Assembly: GCF_033568475.1 (NCBI RefSeq)
Contig: NC_133122.1
Coordinates: 181,059,449-181,123,448, forward strand
Source: Henckelia pumila
Taxonomy: Eukaryota; Streptophyta; Magnoliopsida; Lamiales; Gesneriaceae
Length of the DNA: 64,000 nucleotides
Reading direction: 5' to 3'
This document shows positions 34,048 to 46,110 of this stretch, piece by piece. The position numbers and the translations under genes are program-made. A model generated the notes under the pieces. It was given only the letters and a program-made list of their open reading frames with translations, was not told where the DNA came from and made no database searches. The first letter of the stretch is position 1, and every line of letters starts with the position of its first letter.

Positions 34048-37000
34048 AAAATCGATTTCGTCCTCGAAATCAATCAGTGTCTATCACAAGGTCGAGGATA
34101 GTCAAAGGACTGCAATAAGAATTTACATCTCGGAACTAAGTCCAGAATCTTCTTCCAATCAAACTCTGAATCGTTCATCTCAAATAGTTCGGCATCTCAA
34201 TCAATCAGAGAAGTCAGAAACTCTAGTCGATTACTTCATCAATACTCCGTCCGTCTATCAAAAGTCAACTCATCGTCGTCAGAAAATTCTTCTAAACTCA
34301 GTCACAATTCGAATTATCTTACGTTCTAAACCAAGAGACAAAGGGAATTAATCTCAAAATTCAATTCGATCATCATCTACTCTCGCACAACTTCTATAAT
34401 GTGCCTCCAAAAACTCGTCAAACTCTGTCGTTGCATGAAATTTCCACGAACATCAAGAATTCTGTCAACTAGTGCTAGATCGAGCACTACAACTCAATGA
34501 AATTCTTCTAAAGTTCAAATCATCTGATCTGGCTGTCCGTAGTTCTGAGGGTATCGAATCAAAAGTAGTTGAAATCAACAACAAAATTCTCTTCCAAGTC
34601 TATGCCGAAAGAACCATAACATCAAGGATCTATGTCTAGACCGACAGACTTCGGCAATTCATGACATCTGACAACCTCTGACAAGATATCAATTCTCTGT
34701 TCTTCATAAAAATCATTCTGTACAGAAAACTGTAGCGGATTCCATCAGTCAATCAATCAAAATCAGACAGTATGAAATAAGAATAAATTCTTTGGTTCGA
34801 AACATCAGTTGCTGCATTCACTCCTTCTGTTAAAAAGATTCAAATCAAAATCTCAATAAGAAGAAACCAAGTACTGCAAGATCGTCAGTACTGAAACTTA
34901 AAATACAAAAGAACTGATAATCAGAAATTTCATCAACAGATAATAAGATCAAAGAAATTCATTCGGTTCAATCAGAATTTCGAACATCGAGATTAGTCTA
35001 CAACTGATCGGCGTACAATTCTGAAAATATTGTAGAAGGCTCTGAACGATCAGTTCAATTCTCATATCCAGAAAGCAAGAAATTCATCAATAAGAATTCC
35101 TAATTTCAACTAATACTTCTGAGAGATTCAGTCAACAGAAAATTCTTCAACAATACAGGAGTATTCGTCAAAACAAACGGCCTGTCAAAAGTTCAAAACA
35201 GCCGTACCTCAATTCGAAAACGATTCTGAGAAAAATTCTCTTCACGAACTTCCTGAAGATAAAATTCGGATCTCCATTCAGTGTCGAACTCGTTCTGACA
35301 ATCGGGACCAAACTAGAAGTTCATTCTGAACAACTTCAGTCGTTCAATAACCACTGGCACATCAACCAGTTCAGGTTACAATTCAAAACATCAACTGTAA
35401 AGCTTCGAGAGTTCGTTCATACTATTTTGTAACATCAGTCAATCTACTAAATAAATCAAGAATTCTTAGAATCGAGAATTCTTAACGGAGTATTCCATCA
35501 CTCGCTCAACGATACTCAGATAACATCTCATCTCGAACTCAACAAAGTAGTCTTACTACTAAAATCAATGAATTGTGATCCCAACTCCATTCTGAATCAG
35601 AATAGACTGTACAACAGAAAATTGGATCGTTCTCTTTCTGACTGCTGACAGTTCACAACATCAAAAACTATACTTCGAATCTCATACTTCATCATCCTCT
35701 ATTCAATTTGATTCCTCAATTTATCAACAAAAATCTTCCGATCATCTGGAAGAACTCTAAATAAACTTCATAGTGCCAAACTCCTGATACTCTGTCTCAA
35801 ACCGAAACATCTGGCACCACAAAAGTTATTCGCTAATAATGCATCAATAAAAACTTGAAACTCAGATTATACTCAGATCTGATCTATCTTCATCGGATTC
35901 TGAAAGGTCGAATCAGATTCCAAAGCGTTATCAATCTTCTCAATGAACTCTGGTTCGAAGTCGAATGAAGGAGTCAAGATAAATATTCCATATGTTCCAG
36001 TCTCTAACAGAAGTGCAGCAATCATCTGTCAAAGAGAACAACTGAAGTAGATAAAATAAGATCAGATCATACAGCTTAGGATCTTAGCGGTTACCATCAG
36101 TTCTCCAGATAACAATAAAAATTCGCAGTCAGATAAATCATCCTCTAAAACTCTCTCTCCCAAAACAAAATCAGTTCGGACTGCGACAATCAAAACTTCT
36201 ATCTTCCTAGATCAGAATAGATTACTGAAATCTTTCAAGTAATAAGATCTCTGTGAGATTCAAATCGGAACTAACATTGCTTCTCGAGCGTCTTCAAATT
36301 CTTCGATGATCAAGATAATACAGATTTCTTCTGAACAAGAATAAATCTCGATACTCAATAAGAAGAAGTGCAAAGCACCAAAAGATCATCAAAGATACAC
36401 TGAATAGAAGAGCATAATCTGCTGAGTATTCGTCTAATCAACAATAAGAATTCCTCAAAGGATTCGCGATAGAACTCGCTAAATCCAAGAATCTTCAATT
36501 TCAGATAAGGACGTCGATCCAAATCAATTCATAACAACTCTAGTCTTGAGGTATTCAATAAAATTCCATCTTCCCAGAGAAAAGATCGAGGAAAATACCA
36601 CTCGGTCTCACGAGATTCAAACGTCAAAAGAATAACATAATTGATCGACATGCAAATCTGCGAACAATTCTTAAAGAATCTGAAAGATCAATATGGATCT
36701 TCGAAGGATAAAAGATTCATTGATAAGAATACTCAAGAACTCATCTACAAACCACTGGAAGATTCGGTTCAAAGGACTCATAAACATTGCAGATGCAATT
36801 CCAACTCAATCTGTACGATTAAAATTCAAATTGGTCATACCTCATTCCGAATTCAATCTCTAAAACTTCTTCCCTACAGATTATCTGTCGACGATGTCTA
36901 ATCTAAAAAGCAATGCTGAACTCATCCTCTCGACTCGGAGGCAAATCTGGAATCTCAACTAGAACAACATCAGCAAACTTAACATCTCTTGTTAAAACAA

Positions 37001-38134
37001 CCAACACGGGCTGATTGAAGACACCATCTACATACATCAAACATTCCTTCGCACCTTTCTGTAACCAACGGTAATCAACAAACAATAAGAAAGAAATTCT
37101 TAATTCAGGAATTCTTACCGGAGGAAATCCATTCATCTATCGTCTCGGATCTGAATCTGGCAACTGTCTGAAATCAACCTCGGTTGCCCTATACTCGATT
37201 AATAAACTACATCGATAATATAATCAAATCTGATAATCGAAGTATAGTACTGTTCAGTGCAATCAACTCCCATCGAATCAAAGTTCAAAAATTCGAACTA
37301 AACTCACCGCAACTAATTCAGATACTCAAATGTAGAGGAAGTATTAATCTAACTTCTCAATAAGAAGAAAAAGTTGCATCAATATCTAACAGCAAAAGAG
37401 TCGAAAGACTAGAATCGAACAGTTACCTGCTTCATCATCGTCAAGAGCAGTTAGAGTCTGTGAATCCTCGAGCAAGTACTAAAGCCTGTCGTAGAAACTC
37501 GGATTTAAACAACTCTACGAAACGACCAAATCTTGTTTCTTTAAGGCTTTCTTCTTCGATATCAACCAACTTTTCACAATACCTTGCAGTTGGTAACCAA
37601 CTAACTGAATCCGTCGTTCATCAGTGTAGTTTAAAAGAATCAAACAACTGATCGATCTCTTCTAGTCCGCTTTCATACCTAAACTCATTCTTAGAACTCC
37701 TTAGAGTTGAAGGCTAAAAGACTGAAATCTCATCAGCAATGCTTCCATCAGTTTAGTCACAGAACAATTCTGTACAATCGAGTTCGCTACTAGTTTAATC
37801 CTGTTCAAAACTTTCCGAGTAGAAAAATATAATTCAAGAGGATTAGGACACAACATCTCAATACATCTATCCGGTGTCCAACAACCTCAGCTCGACATAC
37901 TCATTCGATCTCTAGAGTATTCAATGCAACCAGTAACTCGAAACAGTTCGTATCTCAATTAATTCATGCTTTAAAATTTAAATCACATATCCAAGTAATT
38001 CAAATAATTCTCAATCATAAAGCATGCTCGCATTGAATTTAATAAATCAATTAAATAACTCAAACACATGCGAGAAGCCAATTCAAGCGGACTCGATCTA
38101 CCCGCTCACTCTAGTTCAGTCCAAGAATCTTATC
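34048..38134 (-). pseudogene. Gypsy B interior with decayed pol remnants
   Basis: Two regions remain recognisable. At about 34450-34650 the sequence follows the integrase core of element C (57700-57890), with shared strings such as gtcaactagtgc, tgtccgt and tctatgcc. At 37136-36903 a 77-codon frame holds EIPDLPPSREDEFSIAF, matching the protease-RT linker of chromoviruses. Everything between is broken in all frames. Gag was not recognised. Confidence 0.7.
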
Positions 38135-38146
38135 TCTCTGATACCA
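38135..38146 (-). other. Gypsy B primer binding site
   Basis: TGGTATCAGAGA on the minus strand, five bases from the LTR at 38152; initiator tRNA-Met type. Confidence 0.85.
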
Positions 38147-38151
38147 CTTAA

Positions 38152-40362
38152 TGTGAGACCTCGATTCTAAACATCTAATCTCGAGATAAACAATAATAAA
38201 GCATACAAGATCCAAGATTAGAAGCAATTTTTTTTTTAAAAGGATGCTCGCTCGATCGGTAGAACTTTACCGATCGAGCGGGCCATAAATAATCCAGTCT
38301 CTGCCGAGACTTACAAAAGCTCGCCGCTCGATCGGTCAAAACTTACCGATCGAGCGGCACAAAAACTTTAAACTTTCTGCCTCAGCTCAGGAGGTGCTCG
38401 CTCGATCGGTAAGATTCAACCGATCGAGCGGCATAATTCTGCAGAAAAGAAAACAAAGTTTTCTCAACTCTAATCAATTCTAAAACTTCCAAAACTAAAT
38501 CCATTCTACATTCATAATCAATACAAGGTAGTTATAGAGTCATACAAACTCAAACTATTAGAACATGCATCAATCTTAGTTCCATAACTGATACAAAACG
38601 AGTTCGAATAAAATCTACGTTCGATTACATATTCGACTTCTAAAACCACAAGGCCTCACTCTATCAACTCGTCCACCTAGCCATGCGATCTCTGACTCGG
38701 TCCTGCCCCACCTGTTGCCAAGTACACATACAAACAAAGACAACAGCCGGATAATCCGATGAAAATTGATATTTCCAGTAAAAGAGACTATCATGCATAT
38801 CAATCAAACATATAAATCATGATACACAACAAATCCATCTTATATATCAACTTCAGATATAAATCACGTCAAGACATGTATGAACTTCCAATTATCTATC
38901 ACATCAAGATCAATTCAAGTAATTCATTCAAGTACTGAATTAAAATGATATGCATGTCTTTAAAACTTCTGGATTATCAGACTCAGATAATCAAATGGAA
39001 TTCTTCTTTCTTTCTTTCTTCGGTTTGGGATCCCGAGGTTAAAATATCCAACAATCACACCGAACTCCCCTCTCGAGGTGGACGAGGCATATTTTAATCC
39101 TCTAGACTCCAGAACATTATAGAGAGTTTATTTGACAAGGTATAAAATCTCCAACCAAGTCACTCAACTACAATCTCTAGATCGTCTAATCAAATTGAAA
39201 TGAATCAAGGCTCAATATGAATGCATATGTCATCTCATGCATTCTAATATCATTTCAATCATCAGTTCATATAAGCATTCCATCATGATTTCATTCATCA
39301 ATTCAAATAATCATTCAAACATGATTTCATCAATATAAATGCATATATAATCTCATGCATTCAAATAAACATTCAATCAAGCAAGTATGTGATTTCTTCG
39401 GAACACTCGAATCAAGTCGGATTCGAGTTAATCGTTCCATTCAAGTCTAAGTCGTCTTTTACCTTCTTCGCTTCGAAGGTACTTCAATCTGAAATCAATA
39501 ATAAGGATAATAATCAATATCCAATCAAATTCATTCAAAACACAATCACACTTCTTCGATTGATAAAATAAGAAATTCGATACTGTACCGACTTCAATCT
39601 TCCAAACTGACCAAAGCTACTATCTCGCAACTCTGTTGACTTCACTTCAATCTAACAGAAGAAGTCATAAGGATCAATATCGACATCCAAAATCTCAATC
39701 AAACTCGATACGATCAAAATATTGAACGAAGTCCAAAACTCAAACTGACGGCATAACGACTATCAACTGATCAAACCGAAAATGCAGACAGCAAGATATC
39801 AATTCAATAAACTCATAATCATCTCAATATCATCAAAACAATTCAAATCCTTCAAATCTAAAATCTCCAATTTCGAAATAATCTTCCAAAAATCAAAACA
39901 ATTCCGAACGACGCTCTATTTCAAAACCAACAGAGAATAAACGATCAGAACTCTGCCAAGATCAACATACTCCAAACTCAATCGATTTTAACAACATTCG
40001 AAAATAGAAGTCTAGTTGATCGAAGAAAAACTTACTATAGAACGAAGCTCTCGCAGTCGTGATCGCTAATCTGCCTTCAGAAATAAATTCCAACAGACGG
40101 ATCGAGCTAAAATGGAAATCCCAAAGCTTGAAATCAAAAAGGGGCGGTTTCCATGGAGGATCACGTTGCAGGGGATGAAGATGGAGTGATTAGAAAGTCA
40201 ACAACACTTATAAATATCTAATAAATCCAATAATTGCGTTTTAGTCCCTGAAAATTCTGAAAATTGCATTCTAGTCCCTAATCAAAATCAAATCCGCCCT
40301 CGACTTCTAAAATCTCTGATTATCTCAAATAAAGTCCATTAAGATAATTTTGGGGCGTTACA
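38152..40362 (-). repeat. 5' LTR of Gypsy element B (2211 bp)
   Basis: Near-identical partner of 31825-34033. It holds the same three hairpins (about 38249-38430) and ends GGGGCGTTACA followed by the CTTTT duplication. Confidence 0.92.
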
Positions 40363-41180
40363 CTTTTATTTACTCAGTGCATCTTCAGGACAAGGAATTG
40401 CAAGAACCAATGAATGAATCTTTCCCACATGATCAAATTATCAAAGATTCATCTCCTCCTGCCAAAGCTATTGAGACAGAGACTTCATCTCAAACTCTAG
40501 CAATGGTTGTTCAAACAGCTTCTGAATCATCAACTCATCTGGATAAGGGCAAAGGAAAGATTGAAATGTTCGTAATTACTCCGTCCTCTCCTCCTAAAGG
40601 ACAGAAACAAGATTTTTCCAAAGAATTCCTTTCAGTCACTGACAAAGGACTTCACTCTCCAACTTCCATACTGAAGATGATTGGTATCAAACACTTTCTC
40701 AAATTGAGAACTCAGTTTATGCCATGTCTAAGACTATCACAAGTCTTAAAGAAAATCAACAAACTACAGACAGCAACATCTCCTTTTTGAGACAAACAAT
40801 GAATGCCGAGTTTGGAAAACTTCAGGAAAAACTTGTACTACTGGATAAGCTCCTAGTAGATACAACTCAATCAACTAGCTCATTGTCTCATCTGCAAAAC
40901 TCTCATCAGTCTTTGGAGACAAAAGTTGACAACTTGAATAGCTTTGTTCAATCATTTCATAACTCAGTTTAGTCCAATTTCCAAGGGATCTCTCGGCAGC
41001 TGAACTCGTTAGCAGACTTATCTCAGAATATATTGCGAGCTCAACATGAATCTCAGGCTCTACAACGCTCTCATTCAGCGGCTCATCCACCAGCTCGTAG
41101 TTCAGCATTTCACAGACCATCCTTTGATCGGCGATAATTTTCTTTTCTTACATCAAGAAATTTATATTATCTACTCTTAT
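40363..41180 (+). pseudogene. extra 3' ORF of the Copia element, 3' part after the B insertion
   Basis: The frame resumes after the duplicated CTTTT target (40363-40367). It encodes a Ser/Pro/Thr-rich stretch and then a long coiled coil (MNAEFGKLQEKLVLLDKLLV, HQSLETKVDNLNSFVQSF) in frames shifted by at least one indel near 40720. It ends in a Ser/Arg/His tail before the polypurine tract. It joins the 29571-31824 part when element B is removed. Confidence 0.6.
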
Positions 41181-41313
41181 ATCTTTCAGTTTATCAAAAA
41201 GGGGGAAAGAGTTCTTACGAAGTGTTCTTACGAGTTCTAGTTCCTATTATTAAATCTGCATAACAAATGAATATCAGCTTATGATATGACAAATTGAAAT
41301 GTTTTGATAAACA

Positions 41314-41329
41314 CCAAAAAGGGGGAAAT
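41314..41329 (+). other. Copia polypurine tract
   Basis: The string aaaaagggggaaa lies immediately before the 3' LTR start at 41330. Confidence 0.75.
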
Positions 41330-42372
41330 TGTTGGGAAATTTAGTTTTGGTATTTATAAAAGAAAGCCAAACTATAAACTGATATTCAAGAAATGATGAC
41401 GTCAGCACTAAACTGAAATGCAAAGAAAGATTCAGTCTACCTCGACTAAAACTCAGTTTACCTTGCTAAACTGAATTCATCAGTACATCTTTACTCAACT
41501 GATCATCTCAGAGAATAAAGCAGTTTACCCTACTAAACTGAATCTATCAGCAGTCATGTTCAGTGTACCATTGCTCAACTGATTGCGCAAATGTATTTAC
41601 AGATAAAGATAGTCCGTACTCTGACATATCTGCAGAATGTAGTGCCGCGATACTAAGAGAATGTCAGCATCAGAGATCGTTGATGATAGTGACAAATCCA
41701 ACGGGAATAATTTGAATCCTATTTGAAGAACATTTTGAAATTATGACCGTTGCAAACCAAAGCTTATAAATAAGGATCTTGATCAAAGTTCAAGAGTGCA
41801 TACACTGCCACTGCAAGAATTTCAAAAACATCTTACGCTCAAGACTTGATCAAGAAACTCGAAAGCTCACACATTGATAAGCATCATTCTGACCATTGAA
41901 GGGTCGATCTTTGTGCTAAAAGATTTCGAGTTTTATTTACTCTACTGTAAAATCAGTCTAGTACTGAAACCAAGGTGATATACTAGGAGTTCTTATTTAG
42001 GCAGTGTTAAGTCCTAAATCGGATTGGGTTTGTGCAAATTGCTTGTATAAATCAAAGTCTTCTAGTGAATCCTTTCGAGGTGGAAGTAGGGATGACGTAG
42101 GAGTATTTGAAATCTCCGAACATCCATAAACAATTTCTTGTGTCATTTTAGTTTACCATTCATCCTCATACTTCATACTCCTAAACTGATTTACACCAAG
42201 TGTTTTAAATCTGTAGTTTGACATCATTCCGCACACATTCTGTTTGTCAAACTACATTTGACACTAAGATAAACCTTGAACTCATTCTTAAATCGATCGA
42301 GTTCCATTGTACTTAGTTAAAAACTGCTTGAAAGTATATTCACCCCCTCTAGACTTTCAACCGATTATATCA
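41330..42372 (+). repeat. 3' LTR of the Copia element (1043 bp)
   Basis: Partner of 22645-23698. It ends ATTATATCA and is followed by the aagaat target duplication and the interrupted AT-rich tandem repeat. The C run near its end is 5 long. Confidence 0.92.
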
Positions 42373-42599
42373 AAGAATAATATAAATTAAATTAATTAAA
42401 AAGTACTAAAAAAACCTCATTAATTATTAAGCTATTAAACACACAAGGGCATGCTTGTAAATTCACAATTCAAACTCCCATATTTATAGATAGAAATAAT
42501 ATAAATTAAATTAATTAACAAGTAATAAAGAAACCTCATTAATTATTAAGCTATTAAACAGACAAGGGCATGCTTGTAAATTCACAATTCAAACTTCCA

Positions 42600-42639
<40 letters not shown>
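42373..42639. repeat. right remainder of the AT-rich tandem repeat, ending in (AT)n
   Basis: Continues the 20139-22644 array with two more 115 bp-type units (acacacaagggcatgcttg, then agacaagggcatgcttg). It ends in an AT dinucleotide run at about 42605-42637. Confidence 0.88.
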
Positions 42640-42640
<1 letters not shown>

Positions 42641-42641
<1 letters not shown>

Positions 42642-42881
42642 CAAAGGCTATCCAAGTTGGTGGATTAGGTGAACTCTTGGTCAGAGGTTAGGTGAACTCT
42701 TGGTCAGAGGTCAGAAATTCGATTCACCCTGCCAACACCTTCTTGGACTAGTCTGTCGCACATGGTTTTTCCAGTGTGGTTTACCTTACTAACGTAGTTT
42801 GCAGGCTATTGCGTTAGTTTGGAATTTATTCAGAGCGCACCGAAAGATAACGGCTGCGGGTTCACACGTCACAAAAAAAAA
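42641..42881 (+). mobile_element. tRNA-derived SINE, Au-like
   Basis: Starts near ggctatccaagttggtgga (A-box region), has a B-box-like string (gaaattcgattc), then caggctattgcgttag and cggctgcgggttcacacgtc. It ends in a run of nine A at 42872-42880. These tail strings resemble the plant Au SINE family from memory. The string ttaggtgaactcttggtcag is duplicated within the head (about 42664-42709). A pol III transcript copied by a LINE enzyme is the expected origin. Confidence 0.7.
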
Positions 42882-43050
42882 TATTTTTTTTAAAAAAGAA
42901 AAACCCGAAAGGAACTTGATAAAAAAAAAAATATATAATATATTTTACACTGAAAATGAGTCAACTTGGTTAGTTGGAGATTAGATGATATTTTGAAGAA
43001 GCTACACAGTTATATTGAAAAGAAATCGTTGGTTGGTGTTTAATGCATTA

Positions 43051-46000
43051 ATGGAAGGGGAAGGGCTTCGGATATCTCGAAGTTGCCTCTTGGCGGCAAT
43101 ACGTACGTGCTTTGTTTTGCTGCTGAACTCAAGTTTTTGTTGGTCTCTCAATGATGAAGGTTACTTGGACTTTTCCATCTTTAATTTGTTTATAGCATAA
43201 ATTAAGCTGATTGTTTTGTGTGTGTTTTTTTTTTTTTCTAATTTGTTTTGGTAAAATTAGGCGTGGCCTTGCTCAAGTTTAAAGAGAGAGTAGTGAGTGA
43301 TCCATATGGGGCCTTGTGGAATTGGAGATATGAAAAAGGAGTGAACACCCCATGTTCTTGGCTTGGAGTTGGGTGTTCTGAAGGATATCATGTTGTTGTT
43401 CTGTAAGTATTATCACTTTAATTTATTCGAACAAAAAATATAATCTTTGATGAGATTAGATTTGAATGGATACATGTTGTTGTTCTGTAAGTATTATCAC
43501 TTTAATTTATATTGTCTGCTGCAGGAACCTGAAAAATCTGTGCCTGAGTGGTACTCTATCTCCTGATATTGGGTACCTGGTTCATGCAAAATTCATGTAA
43601 GATAATAATAAATTTGTTCCTGGTACCGTATATATCAATGTTTTTTTTATAACTGCACATTAATTCTCGGCAGAATTTTGCGCAACAATTCTTTTTCGGG
43701 TGCCATTCCCAGAGAGATTGTGGATTTAAAAGATTTGGAGGTACTAGACTTGAGTTATAATAACTTCAGTGGACAGCTTCCATGCCACAATACTTTTACC
43801 GGAAAATTGTAAGAATTTTACAGATCATTTAACAATCTAGCTGTTTTTCATGTTACAATTTACTGGACAACAATGAGCTCCTTGACAGAACACAAGATGA
43901 AATTTACGGACCTAAAGTTCAAGCAGAGGATAGCCGCCTGTTCATCTCAAGGTAATTTTGTTCAGTGTTCATATTTTTAGATTCCTTCCAGAAGATTAAT
44001 TTTTAAGGAATTACTTGCTTATTGAACTGTCGGGGATACTTTCCTTCACGATTTGATCACGTTGATTAATTTGCAAGGAATGTATTTTTTGGTACTATTT
44101 TTGTGACTTAAAACCATTTTTTAATACCTCCTCAACACGATCACATTGACTATTCGAATAATTTGGTTAATAATTTCCATAAAGACGCCGGACAGTAAAC
44201 ATTTTCAAGCCATTTTATAGAGTCGAGCTTGTCGCATTTCTTTTTAACAGCAAAATTAGCATTTATCCTTATAGGAACTCAAGGCAGATGGAGAATATGA
44301 AATGGCGAAAATTGCTACAGGAGTATCCTAAACAGAGGCTCGCATGGTTTCTTCCTTTTCCTGTGATAAGTCCGCCTCCTCCCCCTGATTTTTCTTCGTC
44401 CCCACCTTCTCTAAATCCAGTTTCGCCGCCATCCCCATTGCCTCCTCATGTTTCTCCGCCATCATTCTACGCCCCAGCAGAAAGGCCAAGTGCACAAAAC
44501 ACAAGTACTTCCAGGGAATATCGCCATCAACTACTTATAGTCACTTCAGCCATTGGAGGGTGTCTAGTGCTTGTAATTTTTGTCACTGGAATGCTGTTTT
44601 GCTATTGTGTTAAGATGACTCCCGTCAAGCCATGGGTTTCCGGAATAAGTGGTCAGCTGCAGAGAGCATTTGTCACCGGTACTTGTTATATATGTTTTAC
44701 GAATGTCTCTTAACATTTCCTCTACGCATATATCAACTATCTCCGATCCTTTGGTGCTTCAGGGGTTCCAAAGCTTAAAAGATCGGAACTTGAGGCAGCT
44801 TGTGAAGATTTTAGCAATGTGATTGGTTCTTCATCAGTTTGTACATTGTATAAAGGTACATTATCGAGTGGAGTAGAAATCGCAGTTGCCTCTATTAATG
44901 CAGTGGCATCTGCGAAGGAGTGGACGAGTAGTCAGGAGTCCCAGTTCAGGAATAAGGTACCTTGATTTCTCCATTTTATGTTAACCGAGTTCAGGTGACT
45001 AATTTGAATATTTTGTATACTGCATAATCTTTGTTTTATCTTTTTCAGATTGACACCCTATCGAAAGTGAATCACAAAAACTTTGTTAACCTTCTTGGAT
45101 ATTGCATGGAAGATGAACCTTTCACCAGAATGTTGGTTTTTGAATATGCTCCCAATGGAACTCTTTTTGAACATCTGCATAGTAAGTCGTCAATATTTCT
45201 TCGTCAAATATTGATTCCGAAATTCTATTCTGTTGCAAACAAGAACAAAAAAAAAAAACAAATGAACATTATATTCTTCATGGCTGGGTTGTAAGTTGTA
45301 ACAAATTATTTAATTTAATTGCTCTGTAGTAAAAGCTCATCTTGACAGATATTTGATTTTCTTATGGTACCTGAGACGGTGGATTCTAGATCGATCAATT
45401 TGTAATATGTGCACCGTTGGTTAGCTACTGGTGGGACGATAACTATTCATGAAGATCATATATTTAGTTTTTTGTAGCCCATTTCTTGATGAAGTACATA
45501 CTATACTTCCTTAATATTCTGTAATATAATTTCTTCTGCAGTTAAAGAAGCTGAACACCTTGACTGGGAAACACGATTAAGAATCGCAATGGGCAGTGCA
45601 TACTGTCTCGAGCACATGCACCAATTAACACCGGCATTAGTCCACAGGAACTTAACTTCCTCGACTGTATACCTAGCTGAAGATTATGCTGCTAAACTAT
45701 CAGATTTTATCTACCAACACGACGACTGGAGTGCGGTTGACATTGAACCAACTAGACAGAACAATGTTTACAGCTTTGGTGTTTTGCTATTCGAGATGAT
45801 AACCGGTAGGCTTCCCCAATCGGTTGGTGGTGATAATTCGCTTCAAAACTGGGCATCGGATTCTCTTAGAGTGCAAAATATAAGGGAAATCGTCGACCCC
45901 ACATTAACAACCTATGATGAAGAACAACTTCAGAAGATTGGTGATGTGATCAGATTGTGTACTAACCCGGAGCAGAGGGGAAGACCGACTATGAAAGAAG

Positions 46001-46110
46001 TTTGTGCGATGATGCGAGAGGTAACGACGGTTGGACCAGACGGAGCGGTGCCGAAATTGTCACCTCTTTGGTGGGCAGAGCTTGAGGTTTTGTCAACTGA
46101 GGCTGACTGA
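43051..46110 (+). CDS. LRR receptor-like pseudokinase, MRH1/MALE DISCOVERER 2 type, nine exons
   Basis: Exons read by eye are 43051-43159, 43261-43402, 43525-43596, 43674-43808, 43889-43951, 44275-44678, 44763-44956, 45049-45181 and 45542-46110. They join in frame to about 606 aa. Order is a signal peptide ([17 protein letters not shown]), LRR N-terminal domain ([14 protein letters not shown]), about three LRRs, a Pro/Ser-rich outer stalk ([11 protein letters not shown]), one membrane helix ([16 protein letters not shown]) and a kinase-like domain ([20 protein letters not shown]). Catalytic residues are missing: the VAVK Lys region reads [11 protein letters not shown] is HRN, and DFG is SDF. 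Arabidopsis relatives (At4g18640, At5g45840, At2g40270, At3g56050) act in root hair growth and pollen tube guidance. Exon 5 uses an acceptor at 43887-43888 and the LRR part is short, so a lost LRR exon is possible. No stop was seen. Confidence 0.87.

Larger units (their letters stand above)
31825..40362 (-). mobile_element. Gypsy element B, non-autonomous (young LTRs, ruined interior)
   Basis: LTRs at 31825-34033 and 38152-40362 differ by only about 25 changes (counted by eye). CTTTT duplicates flank it (31820-31824 and 40363-40367). Orientation is minus: the tRNA-Met primer site is next to the right LTR and the polypurine tract next to the left LTR. The 4.1 kb interior has no ORF longer than about 90 codons but keeps recognisable pol scraps. 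Insertion split the extra 3' ORF of the Copia host element. Confidence 0.92.
22645..42372 (+). mobile_element. SIRE-type Copia retrotransposon with extra 3' ORF, split by Gypsy element B
   Basis: LTRs at 22645-23698 and 41330-42372 flank a primer site, gag, protease, integrase, RT, RNase H, a long extra ORF region and a polypurine tract. The sequence aagaat borders both ends (22639-22644 and 42373-42378) as target duplication. Both sides lie in the same AT-rich tandem repeat. The order protease-integrase-RT-RNase H defines Copia; the long third region after RNase H fits the SIRE/Maximus lineage. Without B the element would be about 11.2 kb. Several stops and frameshifts are present. Confidence 0.9.
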
